This document shows, in pieces, positions 62,501-64,000 of a stretch of 64,000 nucleotides of DNA (positions are counted from its first letter, which is position 1; each line of letters starts with the position of its first letter). The position numbers and the translations under genes were made by a program. The stretch is from Gluconacetobacter entanii. GTDB lineage: Bacteria; Pseudomonadota; Alphaproteobacteria; Acetobacterales; Acetobacteraceae. The DNA lies in contig NZ_NKUF01000012.1 of NCBI RefSeq assembly GCF_003206495.1, forward strand, positions 21,508 to 85,507. The letters run 5' to 3'. The notes below the pieces were generated by a model. That model saw nothing but the letters and a program-made list of their open reading frames with translations, did no database searches and had not been told where the DNA came from.

Positions 62501-62581
62501 AAAGTTTTTGGTGAAGCTTTTTCTAAAAAGCTTCGGAAGAAAGCCGCCTTTTTAGAGACAAGGTGGCACCCAGAAACTTTT
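62501..62581 (-). repeat. Three-way-junction repeat, copy 11 (hairpin B first, wobble pairs)
   Basis: AAAGTTTTTGG at the left and CCAGAAACTTTT at the right. Hairpin A is GCCGCCTT/AAGGTGGC and hairpin B is GAAGCTTTTT/AAAAAGCTTC. Changed bases keep pairing through G-T pairs. It lies between the small gene and the epimerase gene, both on the plus strand. Confidence 0.85.
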
Positions 62582-62730
62582 ATTTTTTATCAGCAGGTTA
62601 TTTCCAGACGTGTTTCCGGCGGACAACGCATGCCACGGTCATGCGATCAGGGATCGGCAGGCGCGCGGATATGCGGTATCTGCCGCCCACGACAACAGAA
62701 GTGCCACCTTATGGCACGCAGGAGGATAGA

Positions 62731-63732
62731 GTGCGGGTGCTGGTCACCGGAAGTGCGGGCTTCATCGGATTCCATGTGGCGCGTCGCCTGCTGGAAGAAG
62801 TGCACGAAGTCATCGGTATCGATGGTATGACTCCCTATTACGATGTTGCGCTCAAGCGGCGGCGCCACCTGCTCCTGTGCGCCCATCCGCGTTTTGTCGC
62901 CCACGAGATCATGCTGGAGGATCGGGCGGCACTTGCCCGTGTTGTGGAGGGCGCGCGGATCGGCACCATCATCCACCTTGCCGCGCAGGCGGGGGTGCGG
63001 TACGGCGCGCACCGGCCCGATACCTATATCGACAGCAATATCGTTGGCACGTCCAACCTGCTCGACCTGGCGCGCGGCATGACGCTGGACCATGTGCTGC
63101 TGGCTTCCACCTCGTCCGTCTATGGTCCCGCAACCGACCTTCCTTTTGCCGAGACCGAACGCTGCGACTATCCCATCAGCCTGTACGCCGCGACCAAGAA
63201 GGCGACCGAGGTGCTGGCCCATTCCTTTTCCCACCTGTCGGGCACGCCGGTGACGGCGCTGCGGTTCTTTACCGTGTACGGGACATGGGGCCGCCCCGAC
63301 ATGGCGCTGTTCCTGTTCGTCGATGCGATCCTGCGGGGACGTGCGATCGACGTGTATGGCAATGGGCAGATGGAGCGTGACTTCACCTATATCGATGACG
63401 TGGTGGAATCCGTCCTGCGCCTGCTGCCCTGTGTGCCGGTCAGTGGGGATGTGGCGACGGGGTGCAGTCCGGTCGCGCCCTATCGCGTGGTCAATGTGGG
63501 CAACGGGCAGCCCGTGCCGTTGATGGATTTTGTCCACGAAATCGAAACATGCCTTGGCCGGCCGGCCCGGATCAACTTCCTGCCGATGCAGCCGGGGGAT
63601 ATGAAACGGACATGGGCCGACGCCTCTCTGCTGGAACGCCTGACGGGTTTTCGCCCCCAGACGCCGCTGCAGGCGGGGGTAGGGCGTTTTGTGGCCTGGT
63701 ACCAGGATTATTACGCCCGGCATGACGGATGA
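62731..63732 (+). CDS. UDP-glucuronate 4-epimerase-like NAD-dependent epimerase
   Basis: The 333-residue protein starts at GTG 62731, 5 bases after AGGAGG, and opens directly with the Rossmann motif VLVTGSAGFIGFHVARRLLEE. It has IIHLAAQAGVRYGAHRPDTYIDSNIVGTSNLLD, the catalytic SxxYxxxK set in SSVYGPA and YPISLYAATKKATE, FTVYGTWGRPDMALFLFVDAILRGRAIDVYGNGQMERDFTYIDDVVE and a C-terminal MKRTWADASLLERLTGF. These are features of UDP-GlcA 4-epimerases. It would give UDP-galacturonate for capsule or LPS. The frame extends to 62563 but that part is unlike the family. Confidence 0.88.
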   Translation: MRVLVTGSAGFIGFHVARRLLEEVHEVIGIDGMTPYYDVALKRRRHLLLCAHPRFVAHEIMLEDRAALARVVEGARIGTIIHLAAQAGVRYGAHRPDTYIDSNIVGTSNLLDLARGMTLDHVLLASTSSVYGPATDLPFAETERCDYPISLYAATKKATEVLAHSFSHLSGTPVTALRFFTVYGTWGRPDMALFLFVDAILRGRAIDVYGNGQMERDFTYIDDVVESVLRLLPCVPVSGDVATGCSPVAPYRVVNVGNGQPVPLMDFVHEIETCLGRPARINFLPMQPGDMKRTWADASLLERLTGFRPQTPLQAGVGRFVAWYQDYYARHDG

Positions 63733-64000
63733 AGATGCAGGGCAGGTTCAGGAAATACAAATCACACGATTGTTTGTACACACGATTGTTTGAACAGATT
63801 TGTGCGATCTGTAGTTTCACTGCAACTGTCCAAGTTAAAATCAGCGTTGAAATCACATTTTCATGATGCCGATTTTAACGCCTCCGGTTCCCTTTTTCCG
63901 CCCCTCACATGAGGAGTTTCACGTCAATGGCCACTTTCACTGCGAGATCATTTTTTCTTCTCCGTGTTTTGGATCCATGGTCTGAGCCTGTTTAACGACT
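63733..64000. other. Non-coding tail with a 16-bp tandem repeat
   Basis: About 270 bases without a gene I would defend. It contains two tandem 16-base units (63763-63778 and 63779-63794, CACACGATTGTTTGTA and CACACGATTGTTTGAA). The rest is AT-rich and may hold a promoter for a gene beyond the window. Confidence 0.5.

Noticed and set aside
4091..62581. A CRISPR array explanation for the dispersed repeats
   Set aside because: Copies are kilobases apart and inverted relative to each other, with no regular spacers and no cas genes in the window.
63774..63782. TTGTACACA as a specific origin box
   Set aside because: The same 9-mer appears outside the candidate origin, at the tandem repeat near the window end, so on its own it does not mark oriC.

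Overview
The window looks like a chromosomal segment of an acetic acid bacterium (Acetobacteraceae, Alphaproteobacteria; a Komagataeibacter/Gluconacetobacter-type organism is the best guess). The reasons are a complete pqqABCDE operon, alphaproteobacterial features (split F0 ATP synthase operon with b and b' subunits, EtfAB plus ETF:quinone oxidoreductase, HemJ beside HemE), high GC content, and AT-rich palindromic repeats after many genes. This assignment is inference from gene content, not from a database search.

Layout. 0-12 kb: sugar transporters, SelO, a CoA-hydrolase, a flavin reductase, a Zur-type regulator, the PQQ cofactor operon (minus strand) and an AI-2E-type permease. 12-16.7 kb: an FNR-type oxygen regulator and two perfect FNR boxes, the second in front of an ompW-hemN-dioxygenase operon. 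16.8-20.3 kb: etfD-etfB-etfA. 21-38.8 kb: a capsular polysaccharide locus of the ABC-transporter type (KpsM, KpsE, outer-membrane lipoprotein, fatty-acid-hydroxylase-like protein, GT9 and GT4 glycosyltransferases, ManC, KpsS, KpsC, an LTA-synthase-like membrane enzyme, KpsT). 39-42.5 kb: tRNA-Ala, maf, a non-coding block that I read as the candidate replication origin, hemE, a HAD phosphatase and hemJ. 43-48 kb: tRNA-Ala, a second capsule-type outer-membrane lipoprotein, a second GT4 and HldD. 49-54 kb: rapZ, pabB, pabC, purH. 55-60 kb: atpI-B-E-F'-F followed by a lipid-linked glycosylation pair (GT2 and an ArnT-like enzyme). 60-64 kb: a TPP riboswitch with a thiamine-precursor binding protein, a DUF2721 protein and a UDP-glucuronate 4-epimerase-like enzyme.

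How it fits together. PQQ is the cofactor of periplasmic dehydrogenases, so the pqq operon serves oxidative sugar and alcohol metabolism. The FNR, OmpW and HemN group looks like an oxygen-limitation circuit that keeps haem synthesis going when oxygen falls. The capsule locus supplies a Kdo-anchored polysaccharide, and ManC, HldD and the UDP-sugar epimerase supply sugar nucleotides. Right of the candidate origin nearly all genes run on the plus strand, as expected for co-directional replication; the left side shows no clear bias.

Most unusual signals: (1) the maf-hemE gap, with DnaA-box-like sites and 14 GTAC tetranucleotides in about 465 bp counted from the 5' end of maf; (2) eleven copies of an about 80 bp repeat folding as a three-way junction, with compensatory changes, always placed after gene 3' ends; (3) two perfect FNR boxes in a lineage usually regarded as strictly aerobic; (4) a capsule locus with duplicated outer-membrane lipoproteins on both sides of the candidate origin.
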